DNA of 57,229 bases from Sneathiella sp. (GTDB taxonomy: Bacteria > Pseudomonadota > Alphaproteobacteria > Sneathiellales > Sneathiellaceae): the NCBI GenBank assembly GCA_002706985.1, contig PAKP01000013.1, forward strand, positions 1 through 57,229, given 5' to 3'. Of the stretch, positions 48,215 through 56,812 are shown piece after piece. A program made the position numbers and the translations under genes. Position 1 is the first letter of the stretch, and each line of letters starts with the position of its first letter. Below the pieces are notes generated by a model that saw only the letters and a program-made list of their open reading frames with translations, was not told the DNA's origin and searched no databases.

Positions 48215-50572
48215 GTGAGTGGCAAACCAAGCAAGCCCTTTTCAATTGACTCGGAGACTGCCGGGAATTCCCTCATGTCGAAGAACATGGATCAAACTGA
48301 TCCAAGTACTGACAATAAGTCTGGTGAACAGGAAGGCTTTGCCAGCACTGCCTTGCGAAGCAAGTCCCAACAGGAACGCGATTGGACGATCAACCTGTCG
48401 GAGGTCACGCGGGCGGACCAGGACCCCCTTCTTGGCTGCCTTGCGGCGCTGACCAAACTATTTGATGATCCGAGAACGCCGGACGCGCTTATTTATGGTC
48501 TGCCGCTTGAAGACAACAGATTGACGCCGCAACTATTTGTTCGCGCCGCGGAACGCGTCGGAATCAGTGCGCGTATTTCCAACCGCAGTCTTGATAAAGT
48601 TCCAGACGTTGTTCTTCCTTGCGTCATTCTGCTGAAAGATCGTCGCGCCTGTATCCTACTGTCTCGAGATGGCCAGGAGGCAAGCGTTGTCTTTCCCGAA
48701 ACGGGTGAAGGAAGTGACCGCATTTCCCTAAAAGAGCTGGAAGAGCTTTATGCCGGCTACACGATCCTGACTCGACCAAGCTTCAAGTACCGTGTCGATA
48801 AAGATGAAAAGCTGCAGAATCGTGCAGGTTCATGGTTCTGGGGCACGATGTGGCAATTCTGGCCAACCTATCTTCAGGTCATTATTGCCGCATTCCTGAT
48901 CAACAGCTTTGCGCTGGCAAGCCCGCTGTTTATTATGAACGTCTATGATCGTGTCGTTCCTAATCGCGCATTGGAAACACTCTGGGTCCTGGCGATTGGT
49001 GTTGTTATCGTCATCGGTTTCGATTTGCTCCTGAAATCGCTCAGGGCCTATTTCGTCGATAATGCAGGCAAACGGGCGGACGTGCTACTGTCCAGCCGTA
49101 TCTTCGAACAGGTACTCAATCTGCAAGTCAAGGCGCGGCCAACGTCCGCCGGTGCTTTTGCAAACCATTTGCGTGAGTTCGAGACATTACGGGATTTCTT
49201 TACGTCGGTCACCGTAACCGCCCTTGTTGACCTGCCTTTCCTTGGGATTTTTCTCTTCATAATCTACCTGATCGGAGGGCCGCTCTTTATTATCCCTGCC
49301 GTCGCCATTCCCGCCGTTCTTTTGGTCGGTCTTTTCCTGCAATGGCCGATGCGCCGCGCAGTCGCAAAAACATCCGAAGAAGCCGCCCAGAAACACGGCG
49401 TCATTATTGAAACGATTTCCGCGCTCGATACGGTCAAAAGCATGGGAATCGAAGGACATATGCAGAAGGAGTGGGAACGCTTCGTCGGCAAAACCGCAGA
49501 AACAGGTGTCGCCGCCCGGTTTTTTGCCGGTCTCGGGATCAATCTCTCTGCCACTGCCATGCAGCTTGTAACAGTCGGCGTCGTCGTATACGGCGTTATC
49601 CTGATGGGCGAGCCGGATTCAAGTATCACAGTCGGTGCGCTGATTGCCTGCACCATTCTGACAGGCCGGACCATGGCGCCCCTGGGTCAGATCGCGGGCC
49701 TTCTGACACGTCTCAATCAGGCGATGGTCGCCCTGAAAGGCCTCAACAACATCATGTCCCTGCCGGTGGAACGGGGCGCGGAGAAACGTCAGCTCAGCCG
49801 TCCGAACATTCAGGGAGACATCGAATTCAAGAATGTCACCTTCAAATACCCGGGTGCTGACCTGCCCTCGCTCAATGATGTGTCCTTCAAGATCAGCGCC
49901 GGCGAGAAAGTCGGAATTATCGGACCTGTCGGGTCCGGGAAAACAACCATTTCCCGTTTGCTGATCAATCTTTATGAACCCGATGAGGGCGCCGTATTGA
50001 TAGACGGTACAGATATTCGGCAGATCGATCCATCCGACATCCGTCGCAGCATCGGCAGTGTCATGCAGGATATTACCCTCTTTCAGGCGTCGGTCCGCCA
50101 GAATATTACAATGGGACATCCGCAGGCGGATGACGAGATGATCCTGAACGCCGCAAAACTGTCCGGCGTTCATGATTTTATTTCGAAACATCCGCATGGA
50201 TATGATCTGCATGTGGGTGAAAAAGGCGCCACTATGTCCGGTGGACAGCGCCAGACAATTGGCCTTGCCCGGGCCTTCCTGCCCAATCCGCCCATCCTGA
50301 TGCTTGATGAGCCGACCAGCGCAATGGACCTGAACTCAGAGCGCCAGCTAATCAGCCGTATGCAATCCTTTATCGACGGAAAGACGGTCCTTCTGGTGAC
50401 CCACCGGACGTCGCTTTTCTCGTTGGTGGACCGGATCATCGTATTGGGGAATGGCAAAATTGCAGCAGACGGCCCTCGGGATGAAATCCTTAAACTCGGA
50501 CAGAGCAGCAATGCCTCCTCAAGAACCGTATCGGCGACCGTGACCAAACCGCTCCCGAAAAAGGAGGACTAG
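48215..50572 (+). CDS. Type I secretion ABC transporter, LapB-like, with inactive C39-like domain
   Basis: A 785-residue inner-membrane exporter. After an acidic, poorly conserved leader of about 60 residues, a C39-peptidase-like domain (DQDPLLGCLAALTKLFDD to TILTRPSF) lacks an evident catalytic site, as in LapB and HlyB, which use it to hold cargo. Six membrane helices follow, then the ABC domain: GPVGSGKTT (570-578), MSGGQRQ (from 674) and ILMLDEPTSAMD. I chose GTG 48215 because GAGGG lies seven bases upstream; GTG 48194 or ATG 48275 are possible. The HlyD gene follows two bases after the stop. Confidence 0.92.
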   Translation: MSGKPSKPFSIDSETAGNSLMSKNMDQTDPSTDNKSGEQEGFASTALRSKSQQERDWTINLSEVTRADQDPLLGCLAALTKLFDDPRTPDALIYGLPLEDNRLTPQLFVRAAERVGISARISNRSLDKVPDVVLPCVILLKDRRACILLSRDGQEASVVFPETGEGSDRISLKELEELYAGYTILTRPSFKYRVDKDEKLQNRAGSWFWGTMWQFWPTYLQVIIAAFLINSFALASPLFIMNVYDRVVPNRALETLWVLAIGVVIVIGFDLLLKSLRAYFVDNAGKRADVLLSSRIFEQVLNLQVKARPTSAGAFANHLREFETLRDFFTSVTVTALVDLPFLGIFLFIIYLIGGPLFIIPAVAIPAVLLVGLFLQWPMRRAVAKTSEEAAQKHGVIIETISALDTVKSMGIEGHMQKEWERFVGKTAETGVAARFFAGLGINLSATAMQLVTVGVVVYGVILMGEPDSSITVGALIACTILTGRTMAPLGQIAGLLTRLNQAMVALKGLNNIMSLPVERGAEKRQLSRPNIQGDIEFKNVTFKYPGADLPSLNDVSFKISAGEKVGIIGPVGSGKTTISRLLINLYEPDEGAVLIDGTDIRQIDPSDIRRSIGSVMQDITLFQASVRQNITMGHPQADDEMILNAAKLSGVHDFISKHPHGYDLHVGEKGATMSGGQRQTIGLARAFLPNPPILMLDEPTSAMDLNSERQLISRMQSFIDGKTVLLVTHRTSLFSLVDRIIVLGNGKIAADGPRDEILKLGQSSNASSRTVSATVTKPLPKKED

Positions 50573-50574
50573 CA

Positions 50575-51903
50575 ATGTCAGCAAAGCTTAAATGGGATGA
50601 CACTGACTTTGCCTCCGATGTTGTTGCGGCAAAACTGCAGGGCCCGCATCCCCGCGCCTTTCTGCTGCTGTTCGGGATTGTCGCGTTCTTTGTCGTTGCT
50701 TTTTTCTGGTCGAAGAATGCCGTACTGGATGAAGTAACCCGCGGAGACGGAAAGGTCATCCCGTCCAGTCAGGTTCAGATTATCCAGAACCTGGAAGGAG
50801 GTATCCTCAGGGAATTGCTGGTGCGTGAAGGGGATATTGTCGAGAAAGGACAGATCCTTCTCAGGATTGACGATACCGGTTATGCCTCACGCGCTGGTGA
50901 GATAGAATCTAACTACCTTAACCTTATGGGACGGATTGCCCGCCTTGAAGCAGAAGCATCCGGTGAGCCCCTCACCTTCCCGGCCGAGCTGATAGCCGAG
51001 CGCAAAGATGTGACTGTCCGCGAACAAAATCTGTTTAATGCCCGGCAGGCCGCCCTGCAGTCCCAGATTCAGATCCTGCGCCAGCAAGCGCAGCAGCGGA
51101 AGCAGGAAATTGCGGAAATTAATGGGACACTGCGCCAGCTGCGCACCAGTCTCAGCCTTGCCAACGAGGAAATGGAGATTACGGCACCGCTGGTTAAGAA
51201 AGGGATCGTCCCTAAAGTGGACTCTCTCAAGCTACGCCGGGAGGTAAACCAGCTGGAAGGCCAGATTGCCGCCTCCGAACTCTCCCTTCCCAGAGTGGAA
51301 GGAGCGTTGAAAGAGGCGAACCAACGCATCGAGGAGAAAATTCTCAGTTTTAAAAGTACGGCCTCTCAGGAACTCAGCCAAACCCGCGCAGAGTATGAAG
51401 CGGCGCGTCAAGCCATTCTCGGCGTGAAAGACAGAGTGGCCCGGACCGACGTGCGCTCCCCGGTGACAGGTGAAGTCAAGGACGTGAAAATCCAGACAAT
51501 TGGCGGCGTTGTCAAACCGGGCCAGGATATTGTCGAAATCGTTCCGATCGATGATACACTGCTTGTAGAGGCTAATATCCGTCCGGCCGATATCGCCTTC
51601 TTGCGCCCGGGACAGGAGGCAACAGTCAAGATTACGGCCTATGACTATTCCATTTATGGAGGACTGCCGGCGAAGCTAGAGCGGATCAGCGCCGATACGA
51701 TTGTCGAAGAAAAAACCGGCGAAAGCTATTACCAGATCATCGTGCGTACCGATCAGAACACTCTGAAACGTGGTGAAAATAACTACCCGATCATTCCTGG
51801 CATGGTGGCCTCTGTCGATATCCTGACCGGCCACAAGACAGTTCTGGACTATATCCTGAAACCGATCCTGAAAACCCGGGATTCGGCGTTGAGAGAACGC
51901 TGA
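50575..51903 (+). CDS. HlyD-family type I secretion periplasmic adaptor (LapC-like)
   Basis: A 442-residue membrane fusion protein. A single membrane helix (about 28-46) is followed by the first lipoyl half (QIIQNLEGGILRELLVREGD), long coiled coils (about 120-285) with the RPTK-like hairpin, the second lipoyl half (RTDVRSPVTGEVKDVKIQTI) and a beta-barrel (VEIVPIDDTLLVEANIRPAD). It bridges the ABC exporter and the TolC-family channel. The stop overlaps the next start as TGATG. Confidence 0.94.
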   Translation: MSAKLKWDDTDFASDVVAAKLQGPHPRAFLLLFGIVAFFVVAFFWSKNAVLDEVTRGDGKVIPSSQVQIIQNLEGGILRELLVREGDIVEKGQILLRIDDTGYASRAGEIESNYLNLMGRIARLEAEASGEPLTFPAELIAERKDVTVREQNLFNARQAALQSQIQILRQQAQQRKQEIAEINGTLRQLRTSLSLANEEMEITAPLVKKGIVPKVDSLKLRREVNQLEGQIAASELSLPRVEGALKEANQRIEEKILSFKSTASQELSQTRAEYEAARQAILGVKDRVARTDVRSPVTGEVKDVKIQTIGGVVKPGQDIVEIVPIDDTLLVEANIRPADIAFLRPGQEATVKITAYDYSIYGGLPAKLERISADTIVEEKTGESYYQIIVRTDQNTLKRGENNYPIIPGMVASVDILTGHKTVLDYILKPILKTRDSALRER

Positions 51904-52622
51904 TGCGCCGCTTGATGAAACAAATAATGCCTCCGCTCATTCCGTTGGCTGCGGCTGTTTTCCTGATCAATTCAGTTGCGGTGCAAGCCTTTAGCGCCGG
52001 GATTACGGAAAAGGGCCTTTTTGGCATGGTTGAGATTTCCTCCGATAATCTTGAAGCGCTACCGCGCTGGCAAAAAGTCATCGAGAGCTTTCCGGACCTC
52101 GCCGCATCGGCAACCGCTTGCGATGCAAAAATCGAAGATTGCAAATCACAACAGATGACGCTGTGGCGCGCCAAAATTGCGGAGCTGGAACGGGAAGATA
52201 AACGCATTCAGATGCATGGCATAAACCGCTTTTTAAATGGCTGGAAACATAACGTGAATGATCCAACCAACGGTTCCGATGCGGAATGGATTGCCCCGCT
52301 CGAGTTTCTCTCGAATGGCGGTGGCTCGCGTGATTTCGCAGTGATGAAATACATCAGCCTGAAGGAACTCGGCTTTGATCCGGACTCCATGCGGATTGTT
52401 ATCGCCAATGACGTCTTGCGGAATGAAACCCACGGTCTACTGAGTGTGGAGCTTCGTGGAAAGCGTTACATCCTTGATAGTATCAACAACACAATCCTCG
52501 ATGATCACCACATCAACTATTATCTGCCTCTCTACTCGGTCAATGAAACGACGCGATGGGCGCATATTCCTCAGGACTACCTGATTGCACAGGAAGCCTC
52601 CGGGAGCGAGAAAAATGACTGA
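51903..52622 (+). CDS. LapG-family transglutaminase-like protein with Ser in place of catalytic Cys
   Basis: A 239-residue exported paralogue of the protein at 45437; a signal peptide ends near AVQAF. Aligned on the active site, FGDCEDYA becomes GGGSRDFA: Ser142 replaces Cys, and the acidic calcium-site residues are changed too. His177 and Asp192 keep exactly the same spacing (35 and 15 residues) as in the active paralogue, and a Cys pair (73, 80) is also shared. It is probably not a cysteine protease; a decoy, regulator or substrate-binding role is likely. It lies inside the T1SS operon, overlapping receptor B by eight bases. Confidence 0.88.
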   Translation: MRRLMKQIMPPLIPLAAAVFLINSVAVQAFSAGITEKGLFGMVEISSDNLEALPRWQKVIESFPDLAASATACDAKIEDCKSQQMTLWRAKIAELEREDKRIQMHGINRFLNGWKHNVNDPTNGSDAEWIAPLEFLSNGGGSRDFAVMKYISLKELGFDPDSMRIVIANDVLRNETHGLLSVELRGKRYILDSINNTILDDHHINYYLPLYSVNETTRWAHIPQDYLIAQEASGSEKND

Positions 52623-54678
52623 TGCATCATTAAAGCTTGAACTGAATTCCTTTCTGTCCAAGGAATCGCCGGATGATAGGGGGATATCCGGGAATATGCC
52701 TTTGAAGTTTGCCGGGGTTTTTCTCGTTGTCTTAGCGGTTTTTGGCTATTTTATCTGTGATTACGCGGTTGAATCGCGCAAAAAAACGATGGTCGGGGAG
52801 TTGCACAAACAGCTGGACGTCAGTGCAACCGGCAAAGCCCGCGTGATTGAAACATGGCTTGCGGGAACCATCCGGAATACGGACAGGATCGCGTCAAACG
52901 ATCTGTTCCAGCTGTTTGCAACAGAGATAAATCTTGTCGGTGACGGGAAGCTTGAGAGTTCTCTTAACGCACAGCTTCCCTACATGCAAAATGCTCTTAC
53001 CAAATTCACCGATCAGAATGAATTGGTTGGGGCATACCTTATCGGCAAGGCGGGCCGCGCGTATCTCGCCTCTGCCAATGCGCCGGCACTCAACGATGTG
53101 CAGCGGGCAATGGCTCAGGAACAATACGGGAAGGCGGACGTCACCTTTTTGCCGTTTCGGGAGACAGGCGACGGACTTGTCTTCGATTATCTTCTGCCGA
53201 TCCGGGCCGCACAGACCAATCCCGCGAGTGCCAACAATGTTGTCGGCGTTTTGCTGATCACTGTCCCTGCCTCAGAATCACTGTCCGGTCTACTGGATAC
53301 AGAATCATTCAGCCTTCAGGTTGGTACGACCCGGCTCTATCAGGAAATAGAAGGGCAGTTTTTTCAGATTACCCCCCTTAGACCGCCCTTTATTGCCAGT
53401 CAGCCTGACCTTGGATTTATCTCCGGCGCCACCGGTTTCCAGGAACTGCAGGATAGCAATGGGCGGGATATCTTTGCCTCTGGCGCTGCCGTCAGCGGCA
53501 CAAATCTGGCGGTGTTCCAGCTCGTCAACAAGGCCCACGCCCTTACGTCCCTTCAGAACTATGCGCTCTTCGTCTATGGCCTTGCGATCTGCATTTTTAT
53601 CGTCGTCGTCACAGTCTTGGCGACCGTCTGGCTAATGCTGAAAGGCCAGAGCGCCCGCGCGCTCGCGCAACAATATAAGGAATTTGCCTCCCAGATTAAT
53701 GTCCAGCGGCGTTTGTTGGGAAGCATCAACAACACAATTGACGAGTTGATCAGCCTGACCGATCCGGAAGGCCGTTATATATACGCCAACCCCTCACTCG
53801 CCCGGCTTGCGGACTTTCCGCTTCGCTCCATCCCCGGCAAGACCGACAGGGACATTTTTGGTGACAAAGCAGCCCATGAACTCGCGGAGTATGATCGCAA
53901 GGCAATTGCGACAGAGCAAACGGTCAATGCCTTCGTCGATATTGAAACGCGCGAGGGCGTGCGAACATTGCGAGTCGCCAAGTCGCGTTTTCTCAATGAG
54001 GAAGGTGCTTTTATAGGTATCGTGACGGTATGCAGCGATATCACCGAATTTGTTGAATATCAGCGCCGCAAGGAAGAGATGGACCGTAAGTCTATCAATG
54101 TTCTGTCACAAATGCTGGAAGCGAACGACCCCTACCTGTCCTACCATTCTGCACGTATGGCACAGCTGACCGACTATATTTCGACTGAGCTTGGCTTACC
54201 GCCGGAGACACGCAAACTGATACATACGAGTGCCCATCTTTCACAGATCGGAAAAATCTCGATCCCGCGTGAAATCAGGGAAAAGACATCCCGGCTCACA
54301 GAAGACGAGCAGAAGATTATGCAAGGACATGTCCTGACGGCGGAGAAGATTCTGATCAATGCCGATGTGGAAAAACCAGTCATGGAAACTGTGACACAGA
54401 TTAACGAGCGGCTCGACGGCAGCGGATATCCAAACGGCCTGACCGCCGATGACATTAAAACGCCGGCCCGTCTACTGGGAATGGCAGATAATCTTATTGC
54501 CAGAATATCGCCGCGCTCCTATCGGGAATCGACGACGGTTGACGAAGCGCTCAGAGTATTCAGGGAAAATCCTGAGAAATATGACTCAGAAATTGTCGAG
54601 GCAATGGTCCGCTTTTTTGAAACCGAGATTGGTCGCGACTTCAAGGCAAGTATTGAACAGAACGATGGAAACGCTTAA
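52615..54678 (+). CDS. Membrane receptor with PAS and degenerate HD-GYP domain (receptor B)
   Basis: A 687-residue inner-membrane protein with the same plan as receptor A: TM1 about 30-50, extracytoplasmic sensor 55-310, TM2 about 317-341, PAS about 367-480, HD-GYP fold 490-670. It keeps His511, His572, GYP (604-606) and Asp625, but Ser543-Gln544 replace the HD pair and Ile596-Asn597 the HH pair, so hydrolysis is unlikely while ligand binding is possible. ATG 52615 follows GGGAG and overlaps the Ser-variant LapG gene, suggesting coupled production and interaction. It ends overlapping the convergent small cargo-like gene. Confidence 0.88.
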   Translation: MTDASLKLELNSFLSKESPDDRGISGNMPLKFAGVFLVVLAVFGYFICDYAVESRKKTMVGELHKQLDVSATGKARVIETWLAGTIRNTDRIASNDLFQLFATEINLVGDGKLESSLNAQLPYMQNALTKFTDQNELVGAYLIGKAGRAYLASANAPALNDVQRAMAQEQYGKADVTFLPFRETGDGLVFDYLLPIRAAQTNPASANNVVGVLLITVPASESLSGLLDTESFSLQVGTTRLYQEIEGQFFQITPLRPPFIASQPDLGFISGATGFQELQDSNGRDIFASGAAVSGTNLAVFQLVNKAHALTSLQNYALFVYGLAICIFIVVVTVLATVWLMLKGQSARALAQQYKEFASQINVQRRLLGSINNTIDELISLTDPEGRYIYANPSLARLADFPLRSIPGKTDRDIFGDKAAHELAEYDRKAIATEQTVNAFVDIETREGVRTLRVAKSRFLNEEGAFIGIVTVCSDITEFVEYQRRKEEMDRKSINVLSQMLEANDPYLSYHSARMAQLTDYISTELGLPPETRKLIHTSAHLSQIGKISIPREIREKTSRLTEDEQKIMQGHVLTAEKILINADVEKPVMETVTQINERLDGSGYPNGLTADDIKTPARLLGMADNLIARISPRSYRESTTVDEALRVFRENPEKYDSEIVEAMVRFFETEIGRDFKASIEQNDGNA

Positions 54679-54992
54679 GACTCGTCAGAAACAATATTAC
54701 CTTTAACGAGCATGTCCGTCGCATCCGGCAAATCCTCCGGTGCAACGCTCCCAAGAGACAGATCCGCTGCCGATATTGTGAGTGTTCCGCCAGCACCTGA
54801 ATCATCCGACGTAAATTCAACAGCGTTTCCGCCATTTTCCGTCGCGATATTGAGGGCATCGAATAAAGCATCCAGATCAACCGCGCCATTCTCATCCAGT
54901 TCTAGAAAAGCCGCGACCGTTTCATCGGTGTCATTCTTTACCAATGACTCCTCGGTATCTTGCCTCGCGTTCTTTTCCTGTCCGTCACTCAT
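54675..54992 (-). CDS. Small acidic protein with type I secretion-like C-terminus
   Basis: A 105-residue, cysteine-free, strongly acidic protein. The segment ENGAVDLDALFDALNIATEN, then AGGTLTISAADLSL and the end DMLVKGNIVSDES, resembles the final module of large T1SS/RTX adhesins (a VDLDALFDAL helix, a strand pair and an uncleaved C-terminal signal). There are no GGxGxD repeats and no room for an adhesin body. It may be a mini-substrate of the adjacent exporter or a leftover adhesin tail. ATG 54992 follows AAGGG at a ten-base spacing; ATG 55028 is also in frame. Confidence 0.6.
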   Translation of the reverse strand: MSDGQEKNARQDTEESLVKNDTDETVAAFLELDENGAVDLDALFDALNIATENGGNAVEFTSDDSGAGGTLTISAADLSLGSVAPEDLPDATDMLVKGNIVSDES

Positions 54993-55037
54993 CGTTCTTA
55001 CACCCTTCATGAACCATGGCTCTTTCATGGGTCCATT

Positions 55038-55054
55038 GGTTAATTCTTCGTTAC
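55038..55054 (-). promoter_or_regulatory. CtrA-like site upstream of the small cargo-like gene
   Basis: On the minus strand GTAA-N7-TTAACC matches the CtrA consensus TTAA-N7-TTAAC with one mismatch, 46 bases before the start codon at 54992. Confidence 0.4.
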
Positions 55055-55143
55055 TTTAACCCGCGCCATGGACCATTTCATCCCTCATTTGGAGTAGAAT
55101 GTAGCAAATTTCGCCATATTTTCATAAAATTTTATGTAGTTAG

Positions 55144-56004
55144 TCACTTTTGAGCTGCAGATACATCGTCTTGAAACATATCGACAGACAAGGCAATTCC
55201 GTCCGTCTCCCCATCGGATCGAGGCAAAGTTGCCACATGAATACCCAACAAAGCGAAACTTTTCCCGGCCCGTAGAAATAAGGGAGATCCCGAATCGCCC
55301 TTTGTCGCATCGCATTGATGCACCAGTATGGACCCGGATTTGCCGGACTGGACCTCGTTGATCTGACAGCTTGTATCGGCAGTTAGCACATGAGCGACGT
55401 CCCTGCTGTAGCCGCCCTGCATAACTGTGGCTCCTGCCGTCATGAACTTATCTAGATCGCGCGGATTTACCCTTGCGAGTTCGGCGAAGCCATATGATTT
55501 GCCAAGTGGTTTTTCAAGCCGCGCTAGCGCCCAGTCATTCACAAGAGCGGGACGGGACTGCTTTTTAACGAAGGCGTTATCGCCTGCCACAACGAAACTT
55601 TTCACTTTTGAATGCGCCGCGATTTCCCCTTTGTCATAGCCAAGAACGAAATGATAAGCACTTGGAACGGACCATTTATTCCGCCGCTTGTCCCAAAAAC
55701 AATGTGCCGCCGTCAGAATTATCTCTGGTCCAACAAGCACCGCTGTACAATGGCTTCCGGAATGATTTAACCGGCCAACCATCTGCCACGGCTGGCTGGT
55801 AATATCCACCCGAACCCGGTTATCGTCCCCCTTAATACCCAATATCTTGAGCGCTTTCAGAGGCTTTCCCGGTTCGGGCACATTCACATCCCTCTCATCC
55901 GCCTGCAGATCCGCCGGTTGAAACGAAAGAGCCCCAAGTAACATCGCGAGCGCCAGTGCACCGTTGTTTCGGAACTCGAAAATACGCCGCGAAAACAGCT
56001 TCAT
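55144..56004 (-). CDS. Secreted trypsin-like serine protease (S1 family)
   Basis: A 286-residue exported protease. The signal peptide covers about residues 1-35. The triad is intact: His101 in LTAAHCFW, Asp157 in VNDWALARL, Ser238 in KGDSGSPLF. Cysteines before His101 (Cys86) and next to it (Cys102) can form the standard disulfide. It lacks PDZ domains, so it is not DegP-like. It lies next to the secretion locus on the same strand as the small cargo-like gene and could process surface proteins, but no direct link is visible. Confidence 0.88.
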   Translation of the reverse strand: MKLFSRRIFEFRNNGALALAMLLGALSFQPADLQADERDVNVPEPGKPLKALKILGIKGDDNRVRVDITSQPWQMVGRLNHSGSHCTAVLVGPEIILTAAHCFWDKRRNKWSVPSAYHFVLGYDKGEIAAHSKVKSFVVAGDNAFVKKQSRPALVNDWALARLEKPLGKSYGFAELARVNPRDLDKFMTAGATVMQGGYSRDVAHVLTADTSCQINEVQSGKSGSILVHQCDATKGDSGSPLFLRAGKSFALLGIHVATLPRSDGETDGIALSVDMFQDDVSAAQK

Positions 56005-56014
56005 CTATTGTACC

Positions 56015-56779
56015 TCAGACAGGCAATCCGACCCTCTTGCGGAATGTTTCGTCCCGAATGGTGAGTTCCTGACCTGCCAAATCGCTAGCGGCATCACTAC
56101 AGAGCCAGGCAATTGCTTTTGCGGGTTCCTCCGCGGCGGCCAGGTTTTCCCGGGGAATCTGACTGACCGGATTTATGCCGGAGGCACGGATCACAACCTG
56201 CATTTCAGTATCGACAACGCCCGGCGCAAAACCATAGACGCGCACACCTTTTTCACCGGCCTCCAGGGCCGTAGCCCGGGTCAGCATATAAACCCCGGCC
56301 TTGCCAGAACAATAGGCACCCCAGCCTTCCATAGGGCTGTGTGCCGCACCGGAGCTGATATTTATAATCACGCCTGACTGCTGCGCGAGAAAGTTCGGTA
56401 GAACCGCCCGTGTGCCATGATAAACCCCGAGGAGATTAACCGAAATATTGCGAGCCCATTCATCCGGGTCACTCTCGGCAATCAGGCCTATGGGATCAAC
56501 GATGCCGACGTTGTTTATTATGGCGTCGATCTTCCCATACCGATCCAGTGTCTCCGCTACCATCTTCTCCACAGCCGAAAAATCGGACACGTCGCAACTC
56601 GCGGCAAAGGCCTCTCCACCAGCATTCTTAATTTCCTTAAGAACCTTGCTGCAGGATGCAGCGGACCTTGCGCTTAAACAGAGCTTCGCTCCCGCTTCCG
56701 CAAGCGCGACGGCGGCCGCTGCGCCGATACCACGACTGGCGCCCGTAACAATAATGACCTGATCTGACAATTGACTCAT
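56015..56779 (-). CDS. Short-chain dehydrogenase/reductase family oxidoreductase
   Basis: A 254-residue NAD(P)-dependent classical SDR. The cofactor motif is VTGASRGIGAA at the N-terminus, NNVG occurs in the usual place of NNAG, and the catalytic Ser-Tyr-Lys appears as INISSGAAHSP with AYCSGKAGVYM (YxxxK). The tail is standard. The substrate is unknown; it lies ten bases upstream of the protease gene on the same strand, which may be chance. Confidence 0.92.
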   Translation of the reverse strand: MSQLSDQVIIVTGASRGIGAAAAVALAEAGAKLCLSARSAASCSKVLKEIKNAGGEAFAASCDVSDFSAVEKMVAETLDRYGKIDAIINNVGIVDPIGLIAESDPDEWARNISVNLLGVYHGTRAVLPNFLAQQSGVIINISSGAAHSPMEGWGAYCSGKAGVYMLTRATALEAGEKGVRVYGFAPGVVDTEMQVVIRASGINPVSQIPRENLAAAEEPAKAIAWLCSDAASDLAGQELTIRDETFRKRVGLPV

Positions 56780-56812
56780 GGTCAGCCCCCTGATGTTTTT
56801 TCGTTAAAATAT

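Noticed and set aside
43120..54678. Reading the two receptors as ordinary c-di-GMP phosphodiesterases
   Set aside because: Both lack the HD pair and the HH pair that bind the catalytic metals, so normal hydrolysis is not expected.
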